DNA of 64,000 nt. It comes from Fistulifera solaris (Eukaryota; Bacillariophyta; Bacillariophyceae; Naviculales; Stauroneidaceae). Positions 42,163 to 52,779 of the stretch are shown piece after piece. Made by a program: the position numbers and the translations under genes. Every line of letters starts with the position of its first letter. The stretch's first letter is position 1. The stretch lies in NCBI GenBank assembly GCA_030295235.1, contig AP026149.1, forward strand, positions 434,001 through 498,000, given 5' to 3'. The notes beneath the pieces are model-generated. The model was given only the letters and a program-made list of their open reading frames with translations, searched no databases and was not told where the DNA came from.

Positions 42163-43664
42163 TTAGTCCTGCTTTTCTTTATTGGTAGCGCTACTTTCTT
42201 GCTTCTTCTTGATGCATTGTCGATAGCGTTTTATCTCCCGGAACAAACCGAAAAGGTTAGGAAGAAGCAAGGGTATCAACAACGGCACAAAAATTCCAAA
42301 GTAATGGTCCCGAGACAAATCAATGGGCGGTGATAGTGTAGGATTGCGTTCTAAGTGCACTTCAAGAAGACTCACAGCACTTTCAAGTAAACCAAGAGCG
42401 TTCGTTTCGTCATGACGAGCTTCCTCCAGCAATTGATATGCTTTCCACCAAACGGACGACATTTCTTCCATTATATTCATCGTTCGTGGTGATTCAAGTA
42501 GTAGCTGTCGGGAAATTTGCAGTTGCTCCGTCACTTGGGTAAACGCTTGTCGAATTTGTTGTTGTTGCGAAAGTTTCCTGTAGAAATGGGGCAATACGAG
42601 TGCTGTCTCTCTATCGTCATAAGGCATCCTCGCCAGGTCGATCGGAGCTGTAGGGCCCAGCGGAGGTATCCCCCAACATCGTGTCATTACAGTATTCAAA
42701 AGCGTTACAAAACGTTGGTAATTCTCCGAAGAATTGTTGTCATGCATGGTCAAAACTGCCAAGAAATACGAGTTCGGTTCCTCCACCAGCCACACATCGT
42801 CTTCTTCATTATCGCCTACGGTCACAAGGTCACGTCCTGGAAGATACAATGCCACCGTTGTTTCATGCATTACTGTATCGACGTTCGTAACTAGAGTATC
42901 TTTTACATTCGACAGAGGTATTCGCCATTCCGGAAGCGTGTTGTTGTTGTTGTCGTCGTTTGTTAACCTTCCTTTCTGGACCGCCGTCGGCAACCATTCC
43001 ACCGTAGTAAAAGACGTGCGATACGAGCATCGATGATTTACCATCATTTGAGACCAATCGTGCTCATACGATGAGGACCATTCCTGGATCTGCTGCCATA
43101 ATAGGCTAGTCGAATGATTGTTTTCGGCTTGACTCTTTTCTACCAAAAACTGAAAGTGAAGATTGTTGGGCCGTGCAGCTGCATCATGAGAATACAAATA
43201 CTGCCAGTCCACCAACTCGTTTCCAGGTCGCGGAAAGAAAAAGAGTAGGCCGTCGGAAGCGAAATACAAGCGTGCTTTTGTTTGCAGTGAGGATATGCAC
43301 ACAATCATATCGACACCTTCGGTTAATGTCTCCACGTTTGCATTGTTTTGGAGAAAACAAAGTCGCTGCAACGTTTCCTCCGACGTTCCTTTCCAGAAAA
43401 TAGTTGTATTCTTGTTCACGGAAGATGATTGCCACATATTTAATTGATGATCTGGTACGAGAACCGTCACGGCCATTCTTGAAAAAGAAAGCTTCGTGGC
43501 TAGCACTTCAGGACTTTTTTGGAGAGCTCCTCGACCATGTTGCGGTAAAAGGGAATGCAAGACATGTCATAGGAACGACACAATCCAAAATAAAACGCCG
43601 TTCCGGCCAAGACAAGTAATTGCGAAAGAAACGCACTCGCAATGAGTACACGTGTTCCTGCCAT
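42163..43664 (-). CDS. PIGS: GPI transamidase subunit PIG-S, one frame break
   Basis: The ATG at 43664 begins MAGTRVLIASAFLSQ, the N-terminal membrane span. The long ER-lumenal domain includes FQFLVEKSQ, VEWLPTAVQ, NSYFLAVLTMHD and a helix rich in Q. It ends with DLSRDHYFGIFVPLLIPLLLPNLFGLFREIKRY, the C-terminal span typical of PIG-S, which follows a helical AYQLLEEARHDETNALGLLESA segment. The N-terminal part is in another frame; the change is in the T run 43515-43520 (plus strand), and one added base gives 500 aa, close to the family length. By family knowledge it is part of the ER complex that attaches GPI anchors to proteins. Confidence 0.8.
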
Positions 43665-44275
43665 TGTATCGGGGTTAAAGGATTGAAAAAATATAGCAAG
43701 TGAAATGGAATGAATTAATACGTATTAGGTTAGAATGATCAAAGACGAAGAGGAAAAAAAATGAAAAGCAAAAGGGCAATAAAAAGCGTAGATGTTAGAT
43801 GCCCTATATGCCAATATGCCTATATGTACGGGCAGCAGACAAACCTCGGACTTTGAAATTGACTCAAGTCTCAAGTGTCATGTGCATGTTTCGCATCTTG
43901 GCTCCCCGAACCTCACCGAATTCTGTAAATCATGCTCTGCCTAGCCATACCTGGTATACTATCAAAACCTACATTTCAATTCTATTTCAGAGCCTAGACT
44001 TGCCGCATAGTCCCCCCAGATACACGTCTATTATTTAACTTCGACATCTCTAGCCCTACCGACCCGACTGCTTTCGATTAAGGTTAAAGTCCAATCTCTC
44101 TCTCTCTCGCCGCCGTACTGTACTTTGTACACGTGCAGCACACAGACCGCCAACTCATTAATTGGTACTCCTATAAAGACAGCATGACAACGATGCGAAA
44201 CCTTCATTTGTTACACTTTTAAGTCGTCATTCGCATGACTTATTCGTCTCAAATTGCGTCTTTCTTGTGTCCTTG
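43665..44275. promoter_or_regulatory. Divergent promoter region
   Basis: The gap lies between PIG-S (minus) and YaaA (plus). ATACCTGGTAT is at 43947-43957 and a CT microsatellite is at about 44094-44109. No gene is supported. Confidence 0.4.
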
Positions 44276-45274
44276 ATGCGAATAAAACTTGAAAAGACGC
44301 TGAGTGTTTGGTTGACGTTACGACCTTCTTCTTTCACGCGTCTCTTTGCGACAACCATGCCAACCGCATCGAATTATCAAAGCGGCATCGTCATGATCCT
44401 ATCACCCGCCAAGACACTCGATTTATCTCCGTTTGACAGCGATAGTACTATCATGAAAGATTTGGAAGTCACACGACCCAACTGTCATGATGAGCAGACC
44501 CGATGTATTGCACAGTACATGAAACAACGTTCCACCAACGAACTGGCCAAATTACTTTCACTGTCGACTACTTTAGCCCAAACAGCCGCCAGTTATTGGA
44601 AAGCGTATGATGACGAAACATCCTCGAACAACCCACAAGCGAAACCGTGTATATTTGCTTTCTCGGGTGCCGCCTATCAAGGCTTGGATATTTCTACTTG
44701 TGACAATGCGGCCTTGTCGTACATGCAAAGCTGTCTCCGCATTCTTGATCCATTGTACGGTGTTTTGCGACCACTAGATCTGATTCAACCCTATCGTCTC
44801 GAAATGGCTACGAAGAACGTAATACTAGATGCCAAAAAGAAGAGCGTGAAATTGAGTGATTATTGGAAACCAGCCGTAACGCGACGGTTGTCTGACGAAC
44901 TCTCGCAATCATCGATTATTCTCCTGAATTTGGCCAGCGATGAGTATTCGATTGCCGTCGATTCTTCCAACCTCCCTGAGCAAACGAAATATATCAAGGT
45001 GGTATTTCACGAATCGAACGGAAAAGTGGTTGCGGTTCATGCGAAGCGCGCGCGGGGCTTGATGGTGCGATATTTGGCTTCTGTACAAGCGACCACAGTC
45101 GAAGAAATTCAAAAATTTGACTTAGAAGGTTATGCATTTCAATCAAATGCTTCAGATGAAATAACCTTTGTTTTCCAGCGACAGTCCACGCCAGTGACCG
45201 CGTCGTCAAAACGCACAACTGCCACGGCAACGAAAAAGCCCGTCGCTAAACGAACGCGAAAGGCTCAAGACTAA
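44276..45274 (+). CDS. YaaA/UPF0246 (DUF328) family protein
   Basis: The first ATG in frame is at 44276 (332 aa). The leader MRIKLEKTLSVWLTLRPSSFTRLFATT is basic and looks mitochondrial. The family signature follows: VMILSPAKTLD, then CIFAFSGAAYQGLDIST, then LRILDPLYGVLRPLDLIQPYRLEM, then LLNLASDEYS and VVFHE. The C-terminus is Lys/Thr-rich. Bacterial YaaA protects against hydrogen peroxide by lowering free iron and binds DNA. In a diatom the gene is probably of bacterial or endosymbiotic descent, and a mitochondrial or nuclear role is inference. Confidence 0.85.
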   Translation: MRIKLEKTLSVWLTLRPSSFTRLFATTMPTASNYQSGIVMILSPAKTLDLSPFDSDSTIMKDLEVTRPNCHDEQTRCIAQYMKQRSTNELAKLLSLSTTLAQTAASYWKAYDDETSSNNPQAKPCIFAFSGAAYQGLDISTCDNAALSYMQSCLRILDPLYGVLRPLDLIQPYRLEMATKNVILDAKKKSVKLSDYWKPAVTRRLSDELSQSSIILLNLASDEYSIAVDSSNLPEQTKYIKVVFHESNGKVVAVHAKRARGLMVRYLASVQATTVEEIQKFDLEGYAFQSNASDEITFVFQRQSTPVTASSKRTTATATKKPVAKRTRKAQD

Positions 45275-45333
45275 AACTTTACGAAACTTAAACGGAGCTA
45301 CATACTAGCACCTATTTGCTCGCAGTGCATACA

Positions 45334-46031
45334 TTACCAGGGCCACGATTTCTTTTTCGGGGGTTCTTCTTTCGGAGGAAGATCTTTCTTTTCTTTCTTG
45401 CCGCCAAAGAACGACGATAACTTACCCATCACATCAGAGTCGTCATCGACGTAACCCTGCTCGGCGTAAGGTAATCGTAAATCAAAGCGGCCGCCATTAT
45501 CGAACTTGCCTCCGACCTAAAAGAATAGAAGTTCTTGAGTTTAAAAGTACAAAAACTTTTAACACACACGACAAGACTCACTCCGAATTCTCCTCCGACT
45601 CCAAAACTAGCGATCGGTAACGGAATACCACCAATCTTTTTAGGATCACCGTATTGATTGTCTAGATCTGAGATTGATCCATCCGCACGACGCTTCTTCC
45701 ATTCATCCAACGGATCTTCGCCCTTGGCGTACGACTTTTTCTGCCAGGCCCACATTTGTTCTTGTTTTGCGGTAGCTTCCGCTCGGCGTTGCGCTACTTT
45801 GTTGAAGTATTGTTCACGTTCGGCCTGCGGCTTGCGGCGATTCTTTAAAATTTCTTGTTGCCGTTCCCATTGCTCGTCTAAATCGTCTTTACCGGAACCC
45901 ATGCCTTTGAAACCGTCGAACAAGCCCATGTGAAGCGCGGAAGACGACGAGCTGGAGGACTGTGCCGGCAGCATATAGGCGCTTCCTCCGCCCAAAAGAA
46001 CAAACAAAGAAGCACCTCTTGTCAGTTTCAT
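45334..46031 (-). CDS. Plastid-type small protein, two exons
   Basis: Exon 1 is 45582-46031 and exon 2 is 45334-45516, with a GTGAGT...TTTTAG intron of 65 bases. The spliced product is 210 aa. The leader MKLTRGASLFVLLGGGSAYMLPA ends in a diatom-like cleavage context, then Ser-rich residues. The mature part starts MGLFDGFKGMGSGKDDLDEQ, continues as a charged helix (ERQQEILKNRRKPQAEREQY), and ends with a Gly-rich stretch (ASFGVGGEFG|VGGKFDNGGRFDLRLPYAEQ) and a Lys/Pro tail. I recognise no enzyme motif. I infer a plastid structural or assembly protein. Confidence 0.75.
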
Positions 46032-46760
46032 CTTGCTCGTTGATATGACTCCTCTAGTCACTTGCTTAACCACCAAATGAGTTGATTCTGTTTTCCGCGT
46101 TTCATCGTTTTTTTTTCGTTCTTGAATAAATAAAAGTCGAGCTCTTTTTTGGGATGACGTCGGCACAGTTTCCCATGAATGAATCACGAGTGGTTGCCAA
46201 GGCTTGAGTCATGAATCCTCCAGATAACGTTAACTCTAATGATAGAAGAACGACGACTTTTTGCGCATTTCGAAAAAGTCCCAGTTTTCGGAAATTTGGT
46301 ACATCTTCATTGTATACTGAATGATGTGGCGAACAAGTATGACTCGCAAAAACATCAAAGTGCAGCTTTGATGTTCCCTGACGGAAAAGGTAAGATTTTG
46401 GCTGACCAGACTATCGATCGCAAAGTAGTCCGCCCCGGACACAATTTTGATTGGCTGGAGTTGACTTTCGTGGCGAAAAACGTCAGTGATTTTGGGACGA
46501 CGAGAACCACAAATTTTCCGGTCGCTCATTCGACTATAGTTCTTTGTGTAGAGGGCCTAACTCCAACCACTGCGTATGGATCGTACGAGCGCTCTACGAC
46601 CAAATCCTCTGCGTTGGTTGCATTTGCAAAGTGACAAAGATACGTCTGCGTTTCTTGCATTTCCATAACATCGTTCCTCCTAGAATACAATTAAATACAT
46701 CAACTCTACTTGTCTCCAATTACCTTGAATTGAACGAGAGCGAAAGTAGAAGTTCTTGAA
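46032..46760. other. Divergent intergenic region
   Basis: A plus-strand frame of 131 residues starts with ATG at 46239, but it shows no domain or leader and I do not call it. GAGTCATGA at 46206-46214 is a recurrent motif. The rest is unremarkable. Confidence 0.35.
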
Positions 46761-47273
46761 ATGCCCCGGCTACAATCGCACTCTGTTCGGTTGACAAGAT
46801 GTTTCTTGTGCTGCGTGATCGCTCTTTGTATGTGCAGCACGGTTGTTGCATGGTCGCCAGCGACAGGGAAGGCCTTTCAATCCGTTCACAGCAAAACATC
46901 AGCTCGACGAGTAGGCTTTGTGGTCACTGATAAGAAAATTTCACAAAAACCGAACTTAACCGAACAAAAGATGTTGCGGAATCCAAGCAACCCCAATGTG
47001 AGAGACTCGAACAAAACGAGTACAACGAAACTCTCTCACTCCGTGCTGGCGGACTGTGATACTCTACCCTCTTTTCCAACTGCTCATGGACTCCTTTCTC
47101 CGGAAACAGTCATGCTACTAGAAGATTATTCGCATCGAAACGATGCCAGTGAAGCCCTAGTGACTTTTTTGGACCAATATCGACGAAACGGGCCGCTCTC
47201 ATGTCTGCACATGCTGAGTGACCCAGAGATACTACCCCATCTCACCCGAGCTATGCGAGAAATCACTGCTTAA
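46761..47273 (+). CDS. Small leader-bearing protein, probably plastid
   Basis: The intact frame gives 170 aa. A signal peptide (CFLCCVIALCMCSTVVA) is followed by W at +1 (VVA|WSPATGKAFQSVHSK), which fits the diatom plastid rule that allows F, W, Y or L there, with a basic, Ser/Lys-rich transit-like part after it. The C-terminal 65 residues (LLSPETVMLLEDYSHRNDAS, ALVTFLDQYRRNGPLSCLH) form a likely helical domain. Function is unknown. Confidence 0.6.
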   Translation: MPRLQSHSVRLTRCFLCCVIALCMCSTVVAWSPATGKAFQSVHSKTSARRVGFVVTDKKISQKPNLTEQKMLRNPSNPNVRDSNKTSTTKLSHSVLADCDTLPSFPTAHGLLSPETVMLLEDYSHRNDASEALVTFLDQYRRNGPLSCLHMLSDPEILPHLTRAMREITA

Positions 47274-47495
47274 GAGGCGCCTGGCCTCACGCGCGCAAGA
47301 AAAATGCTTACATCATCCTGTTTCCTTACCATCCAAGCCCACTGTACTAATAATGAATTATTAGAATTCAATACATGACCTCTATTTCATTCGCTAGTCG
47401 ATTCTTACTAGGGTATAGTTTGTGTTAACAAAGAGTTCGTGACGCGTAGAGGTGGAATTGGATCGAAGTCCATGCCCTGAGAAAGGCATTAGTAA

Positions 47496-49578
47496 TTAGT
47501 CATCGTTACCTGCTATGGTTCCTAGGGATAGCTTGCTTTGATACTCGCTAGATGTAGGACGTTTCATCAACTCTCTTAAGAAGATAGTCGCATAAGCAGA
47601 AGAAGGAAGAGTAAAACTGATGATCATACCAAGTAATCCTCTATCAGCCTCGCCGTCTGAAACTTCAATATCAACGTTGTTTATCTTCATCAAGTCGGTC
47701 TGAATTAACGGCTGCAAGGGATCATTGTAGCTTAGAATGCGAGACGTAACGTCACTCGGCTTGCATAAAATCTTCCGATAGTCCCCCGGACAAGTCAAGT
47801 CACGGTCTTCGATCCTCTTGAGCATATCGCGTGTGATTCCTTGGTCTGTCATGAGACGTTCTAGCAGTTCCCCCGAACTGTTCTTAGGAAGAACACTTTT
47901 GTAACCTATCAAAGGGAAAACCACATCCAGTATTGTGTAATGCGACGACTCGATGTCAGCTTGTGATAGCGCCTTCACGGTTGCATGCGTGTTGTCATCA
48001 GCCTTTTCACCCTCTGCCAAGACCAAATCACCTACTTGCACGTTTGCATCGTGCTTCAATCGAGCCGAGACGGCAGCATTCCACAAGAAGCTTTGAAACG
48101 CGTGAATAAACATCAGTCGAAGAGTTTTGGGTATGCACGAGAACGCCCTCTTATAATCAAGTGGGAACCGTGCGAGACTCTGTAGAATGGCCAGCTCGGT
48201 GGTAATACCGCGCTGAAACTGACATGCCAAACGATCCGCAACTTTCTTCTCCGCCGCTTCACGTCCATCGGACGGTACATTATCAAATCGATTTTGCCAT
48301 TCCTCTCGTGCTTTTTTAATGTTTTCCCTTTCACCAGCTTTTGGACTCATTATTATGTCAATAGCTTTCTCAAAACTTCCTTTAATAATCTCAATTCCGA
48401 TAAGATGCGTATCGTAATACTTCCCAAAGCGTTGCATGCCAAAGTAGTTGATGAATCCGTTGTTACGAATTGCGTCAACAGCGGATTCTAAAAGATCTTT
48501 GGGAGGTTTTTCAGTGCTCCCGTCTTTTGCCACAAGATTTCTCAGTGCGACTTCAAATCGATTTCCTCGTAAACTTCCAAGACGAAAATCGTTTTCTACA
48601 AACTGAAAATTTCCTACACGCAACACACTAGCGCCAGAATGTTTCGTATTTCCACCGCCCTGCGACTTATTGTTGTATCCGTTGCACTTACAAAGCACAG
48701 AGAGCGGCGTGTTGGCTGGTGCAGTGACAAACTGACTCGTGACACCTCTTTTATCTTTGTTACCCGCATAGCCGATACGAAGCCTGCCCTGCTTTCCACC
48801 CTGACGTTGTAGCTGATTAATCGCCATCCCCGTTTCCATATTTTCTTTGTACAGCACAAACTTGACAAACTTCATTCCTTTCGGAGGACGTTGATTGTTG
48901 TTGCTATCACGATGCATCGCGTTCCGACCGTTTTCAAAGGCTTTGTAGTTGGGCATTTCCTTTTCGAAACGGACATGCCAAATGCGAATGACCTTATCGT
49001 TGTTGCCTGAGCCAGAAATCGTATCAGCGCGCGCACAAAATCCGAGACGATCCCGAATCCACTGGTGCAAATCGCGTCGTTTGTCTTTATCATTGGCTGG
49101 CGGAAGTGACACATATCGCTCATCACCTACTTCTGTGTCGTTTGTGTTTTCTTGGTTTTTTTGTAAAAATAGGATGGCCACTTTCGCTGCACTATCATCT
49201 GTAAGAGCTTTTAGCTCATTTTCAAGATCTGACCAGACCGGTTCGCTTTGAACGTCGTCCGCCTCTTCTCGTTTCCTTTTGCGGCTCTCCTCGGCTGCCG
49301 TTTGTATTGAGTTGTCGACAGCACCTCCCGCCACTGTAGGATCTAACGACTCCAGCTGAGCTATAGAACCATCCAAGGCGACTACATGTTAACGAAAAGA
49401 AGTTTAGATTACTCTCATCGTAAATGGAAGAGAAAAAGCGAAACGTACCTTCATGGACGATAAAATCCGAAAATCGTCCTTTCGAAATTGCCGAGAAACC
49501 CGGAACTTGCGGCGACAGGTACGCGGTTAGCCCTAGACTTTGCTCTATCGGATCATAAATCACCTCATGGTCCGTCAT
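47496..49578 (-). CDS. PUS7: TruD-type tRNA/mRNA pseudouridine synthase (PUS7)
   Basis: Exons are 49449-49578 and 47496-49381, joined by a GTACGT...TGTAG intron of 67 bases that yields GRFSDFIVHEV|ALDGS. The TruD motifs follow in order: RFSDFIVHE near the N-terminus, RIGYAGNKDKRGVTSQFVTA with the catalytic Asp of NKD, LRGNRFEVALRN, and INYFGMQRFGKYYDTHLIG, then the C-terminal DLTCPGDYRKILC and DLMKINN. A length of about 671 aa suits eukaryotic PUS7. The ATG at 49578 gives a cytosolic or nuclear protein. An upstream in-frame ATG at 49755 would add a possible mitochondrial leader (MNTLYRSSYCLVTQYHSRVF). Confidence 0.9.
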
Positions 49579-50149
49579 GATGAAGTCGCTTGGTATCAAA
49601 GTAACAAGAAGGGCAATTACAGGTTTGCAGAATTTATTCCGCGTTTGATTATTATGCGGATCTTTCCGATCAGTGAAAAAATTTTGGGTGGTGCTGAAGA
49701 CACGTGAATGATATTGAGTCACGAGACAGTAAGAGGATCTATACAAAGTATTCATGTCTCAATCTACCAGTAAAGTGTGCCTTGCTCTTCTGAATTCTAA
49801 GTTAAAAATGAATTCCGCGTATTAATACAATATGATATATTCGGGTATCGTAGTTACGCCGAAATGTGCTTCGAATATAAGAGGTAATGACAGAAAGAAA
49901 CATTGGTACTTCTAAATCAACTCGTTTAGGCAAAGGCGCTCTATGGAGTTTAAGCTAAAGGTAATACAAGAGAAGAGCAGCAACAAAACTTTATTTTCCT
50001 ATGAGCTGTTTTTGTTAGTCGATGTGCTAGAACTTATTTTCGTTCGTCTAAGCTAGACACCCGACTAGCATTGACATATTTTCCCTTTTTCCCTAAAGAA
50101 GGAGGTCATGGATAGCCACGAAGAACAAAATGATAAATCAATCTATCAA
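49579..50149. other. Intergenic between PUS7 and ARL2
   Basis: It holds the possible upstream leader of PUS7 (to 49755) and a GAGTCACGAG motif at 49716-49725. The rest shows nothing coding. Confidence 0.4.
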
Positions 50150-50800
50150 TCAACCTAGCATAAATATTCGGTCCCCAATATCTTGGACCATCCAGTCGAT
50201 TCCCTCTTTCAGCCCTTCTCCGGTGACTGCGCTACAGCTTTGTATACTCCAATGACGATTCGTAAAACGCTCGCTCTGGTTCATCTCCAAAGCTTGTTCG
50301 ATTTCTACAGAAGTAAGCGCCCCACCAATATCTTGTTTGTTGGCTAAAATCAAAAGTGATGCCCCCGCCAGGCGCTCTTGTGATAACAAATCCGCCAGTT
50401 CTTGGCGACAAATATCCAGTCGATACGGATCCGCACTGTCGACAACCCAAATGAGTCCATCTGTTTGCTCAAAATAATTTCTCCAGTACGCTCGTATTGA
50501 CTTTTGACCTCCCACATCCCACATGTGCAGCTGATAATGACACGACGATGAGGCGTTGTATTCGAGCGTCTGAATGTGAAAGCCCAATGTCGGTTCAATT
50601 TTGTCAATCGGGTCACCGCAGAGCCTCTTTAACACGGTTGTTTTCCCAGCATTGTCGAGTCCTAATATAAGAATGCGCATCTCCTTTTCTTTTTGTTTGA
50701 TCTTGTCGGAAGCGATGCGCGGTTGAGACGAAAAGGTGAACGTTGAATTGGGTGCTGTTCGTGAAACTCGTACCTTCCGTAATATCGTCAGCAGACCCAT
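50150..50800 (-). CDS. ARL2: ARL2-type small GTPase, two exons
   Basis: The ATG at 50800 begins MGLLTILRK with the Gly-2 expected of the ARF family. The intron is 50702-50773 (72 bases, GTACGA...GACAAG), after which the product continues [21 protein letters not shown] motifs are all present: P-loop GLDNAGKT, switch PTLGF, WDVGGQ, NKQD, and CSAVTG. Family-typical ARL2 residues include [20 protein letters not shown]. The spliced protein is 192 aa. The intron has no stop and is 3n long, so an unspliced reading would add 24 residues. By family knowledge ARL2 works with tubulin cofactors and in mitochondrial or ciliary traffic. Confidence 0.92.
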   Translation of the reverse strand: MGLLTILRKVRVSRTAPNSTFTFSSQPRIASDKIKQKEKEMRILILGLDNAGKTTVLKRLCGDPIDKIEPTLGFHIQTLEYNASSSCHYQLHMWDVGGQKSIRAYWRNYFEQTDGLIWVVDSADPYRLDICRQELADLLSQERLAGASLLILANKQDIGGALTSVEIEQALEMNQSERFTNRHWSIQSCSAVTGEGLKEGIDWMVQDIGDRIFMLG

Positions 50801-51136
50801 GTTATTTCTCAGCGCTCCTGTAAAATTACGAATGAGTGAAGCGTAATGCAATGCAAACAAAAGAAGAAACATTGCAAAGATGAACGGATAACGGATCTTG
50901 ATCCTTTTTGTAGATTGAAACAAGTTTCTGTCTCCCAGTATTTAGATACGCTACGTTAGTGGACTTTTAGTACCAGGTACTGGTAAGTTACGCTATGCGA
51001 CATGTGACGATTTTCATGAGATTTGTTTTCCTCCGCGCCTTTTTGTTTCATACATGTCATTGACAATTAACAAAAGCAAAAGCTTTAAACAACACAAAAG
51101 CAAAATTCAAAGCTACGTAGATCGCTCAAGAACAGC
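50801..51136. promoter_or_regulatory. Divergent promoter with TACCAGGTACTGGTA
   Basis: The gap lies between ARL2 (minus) and the F-box gene (plus). TACCAGGTACTGGTA at 50971-50985 is one of the clearest copies of the recurrent motif. The in-frame extension of ARL2 into this region (to 50923) is not supported by the family length. Confidence 0.45.
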
Positions 51137-52267
51137 ATGTTGACACTTCTTGATTTACCCGACGATCTGTTTTCGGAATCTATCTTCACGTATGTTCCCG
51201 TGACAGACTTGGGGCGTTTCGGCACCGTCTGTCGCAAATTCCACAACATGAGGCACCTCGTTGATGAAGAATTGAAAGCGAGAGACACCGCCTTGATTGT
51301 ATCACAGCAATATCCCGCCGAAAGTCCCATCCTGTCGATCTTGGACTACCGTGAACGGGTCCTGTCGTTCGAGCGTTGCAGCACCTTTGCGTGGGGAAAT
51401 GACCCGTCAAGCCATCGAACATGAAGCTTGCCCGAGTCACGAAGAAGAAACGGGATGTCAATGTAATCCTCTGGAGAGTTTCCCAAAATTACAGGACGGT
51501 CTTCGAGGTGGGAAGAACTACTTCTTTTTGTCCAGTTTACTGCTATGAATAAATTGCTATGGGAAGGATTTCTTCGGGATGCCAGAACAGAATCGGATGA
51601 TTATAGTCCTCTGATAAGCTTGTTCCGTAACGAAAACGTAGACATTTATCAAGCTTTTGATGGGGAAGAAATCAACAATGGTAGATCCATATTTGCCTCA
51701 GTAGACGAAATGTTCTCCTCTGATAAGCTTGTTCCGTAACGAAAACGTAGACATTTATCAAGCTTTTGATGGGGAAGAAATCAACAATGGTAGATCCATA
51801 TTTGCCTCAGTAGACGAAATGTTCCAATGGATGGAGTTCGTGCGGGGAGAGAAACTCAGTTTCACCTTGACGCTAGCAACATCACCAATCTGACAAAAGA
51901 ACATGTGACCTCGGACCTGCACGTGACAGTAGTCAGCCTGGATGTTCATCAACACAAAACGCCGCCACGAAAGCTGCATCTGCATTACTCGTCCCGGGGA
52001 CATATGCAGTCGCCTTCTTTTGAGGATGGGTCGGTGTCGTTTGACATTTTGCGTCATCGGCACTTGCCGAACTACCGTGCGACGGTCCGTGAGACTGATA
52101 AGACTTACACGCTCTCTGAATATGCTACGCCATACATGATTTGGACGTCACGAAATTGTCTCTTTAGTTTCTCTCTGCTTCACACGTTTGACTTGCGCAG
52201 TTTCTTTCCCGTGACAATGCATGTGGCGAGTTTGAGACTGGGACAGATTCATTTAGACCGTGAGTAG
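51137..52267 (+). CDS. F-box protein with internal 109-bp duplication
   Basis: The ATG at 51137 begins MLTLLDLPDDLFSESIFTYV, followed by the F-box helix set (LGRFGTVCRKFHNMRH), so the protein is probably a substrate adaptor of an SCF ubiquitin ligase. The rest is an all-beta-looking domain (HVTSDLHVTVVSLDVHQ, KLHLHYSSRGHMQSPSFEDG). The frame changes at the G run 51393-51396, near 51545 and at the TTT of 51860. A perfect 109-bp tandem duplication at 51607-51824 also shifts frame. With one duplicate unit removed and three one-base corrections, the frame is 340 aa and divisible by three. Confidence 0.65.
51607..51824 (+). repeat. Perfect 109-bp tandem duplication inside the F-box gene
   Basis: 51607-51715 and 51716-51824 are identical over 109 bases. 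The unit includes AAGCTTGTTCCGTAACG. Because 109 is not a multiple of three, the second copy breaks the frame. Identity implies either a very recent event or an assembly artefact. Confidence 0.92.
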
Positions 52268-52779
52268 ATGGCTAGCCGTGGTCATTTGTTTTCGCGCTCC
52301 AAAGCCTTCCTTTCTGTTGTTGACGTATTCTTTGGCTTGAGTGACTTGATCATAAAGTTCTGGACATATCCTTCAGATACGTTTGATGCTGAGCGTATAT
52401 AATAAGATCTCAATAGAAAATAGATGATGTCCATCAAGTTGCCTATACATTTTTTGTGCGGCTGATGGGCCATGTCGTCATATATTGTGATCAAGGGCTT
52501 ACTACAATCAAAAGTTTCTTCAACGTTAAGGAATCCTTCATCCAGTTGAGAGGCTTGGGCTATCAGTAAAAGGCCCCTCCCAATGATTTTCGTCGAAATA
52601 CCGCAAGCAATCTCATAAAGATGAGCGACTGAAGTGAAAGCAATGCCCCAATAAAGATGAGCGACTGAAGTGAAAGCAGTCTGTTGCGTCTTTCGATGTC
52701 CTTTCGATGAAACTGAGTGAAGCTGTTATTAAGCAATGTCCATACGCGACCCTAAATAACCCACACGTGCAATTGCGCC
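52268..52779. other. Converging intergenic region with 28-bp direct repeat
   Basis: A 28-base unit (starting ATAAAGATGAGCGACTGAAG) occurs at 52615-52642 and 52651-52678, exact, period 36. Nothing coding is supported. Confidence 0.6.

Noticed and set aside
44094-44109. CT microsatellite as a functional element
   Set aside because: Short and ordinary; no evidence beyond composition.
46239-46634. 131-residue plus-strand gene
   Set aside because: It starts with ATG but has no recognisable domain, and the frame could arise by chance in a 730-base gap.
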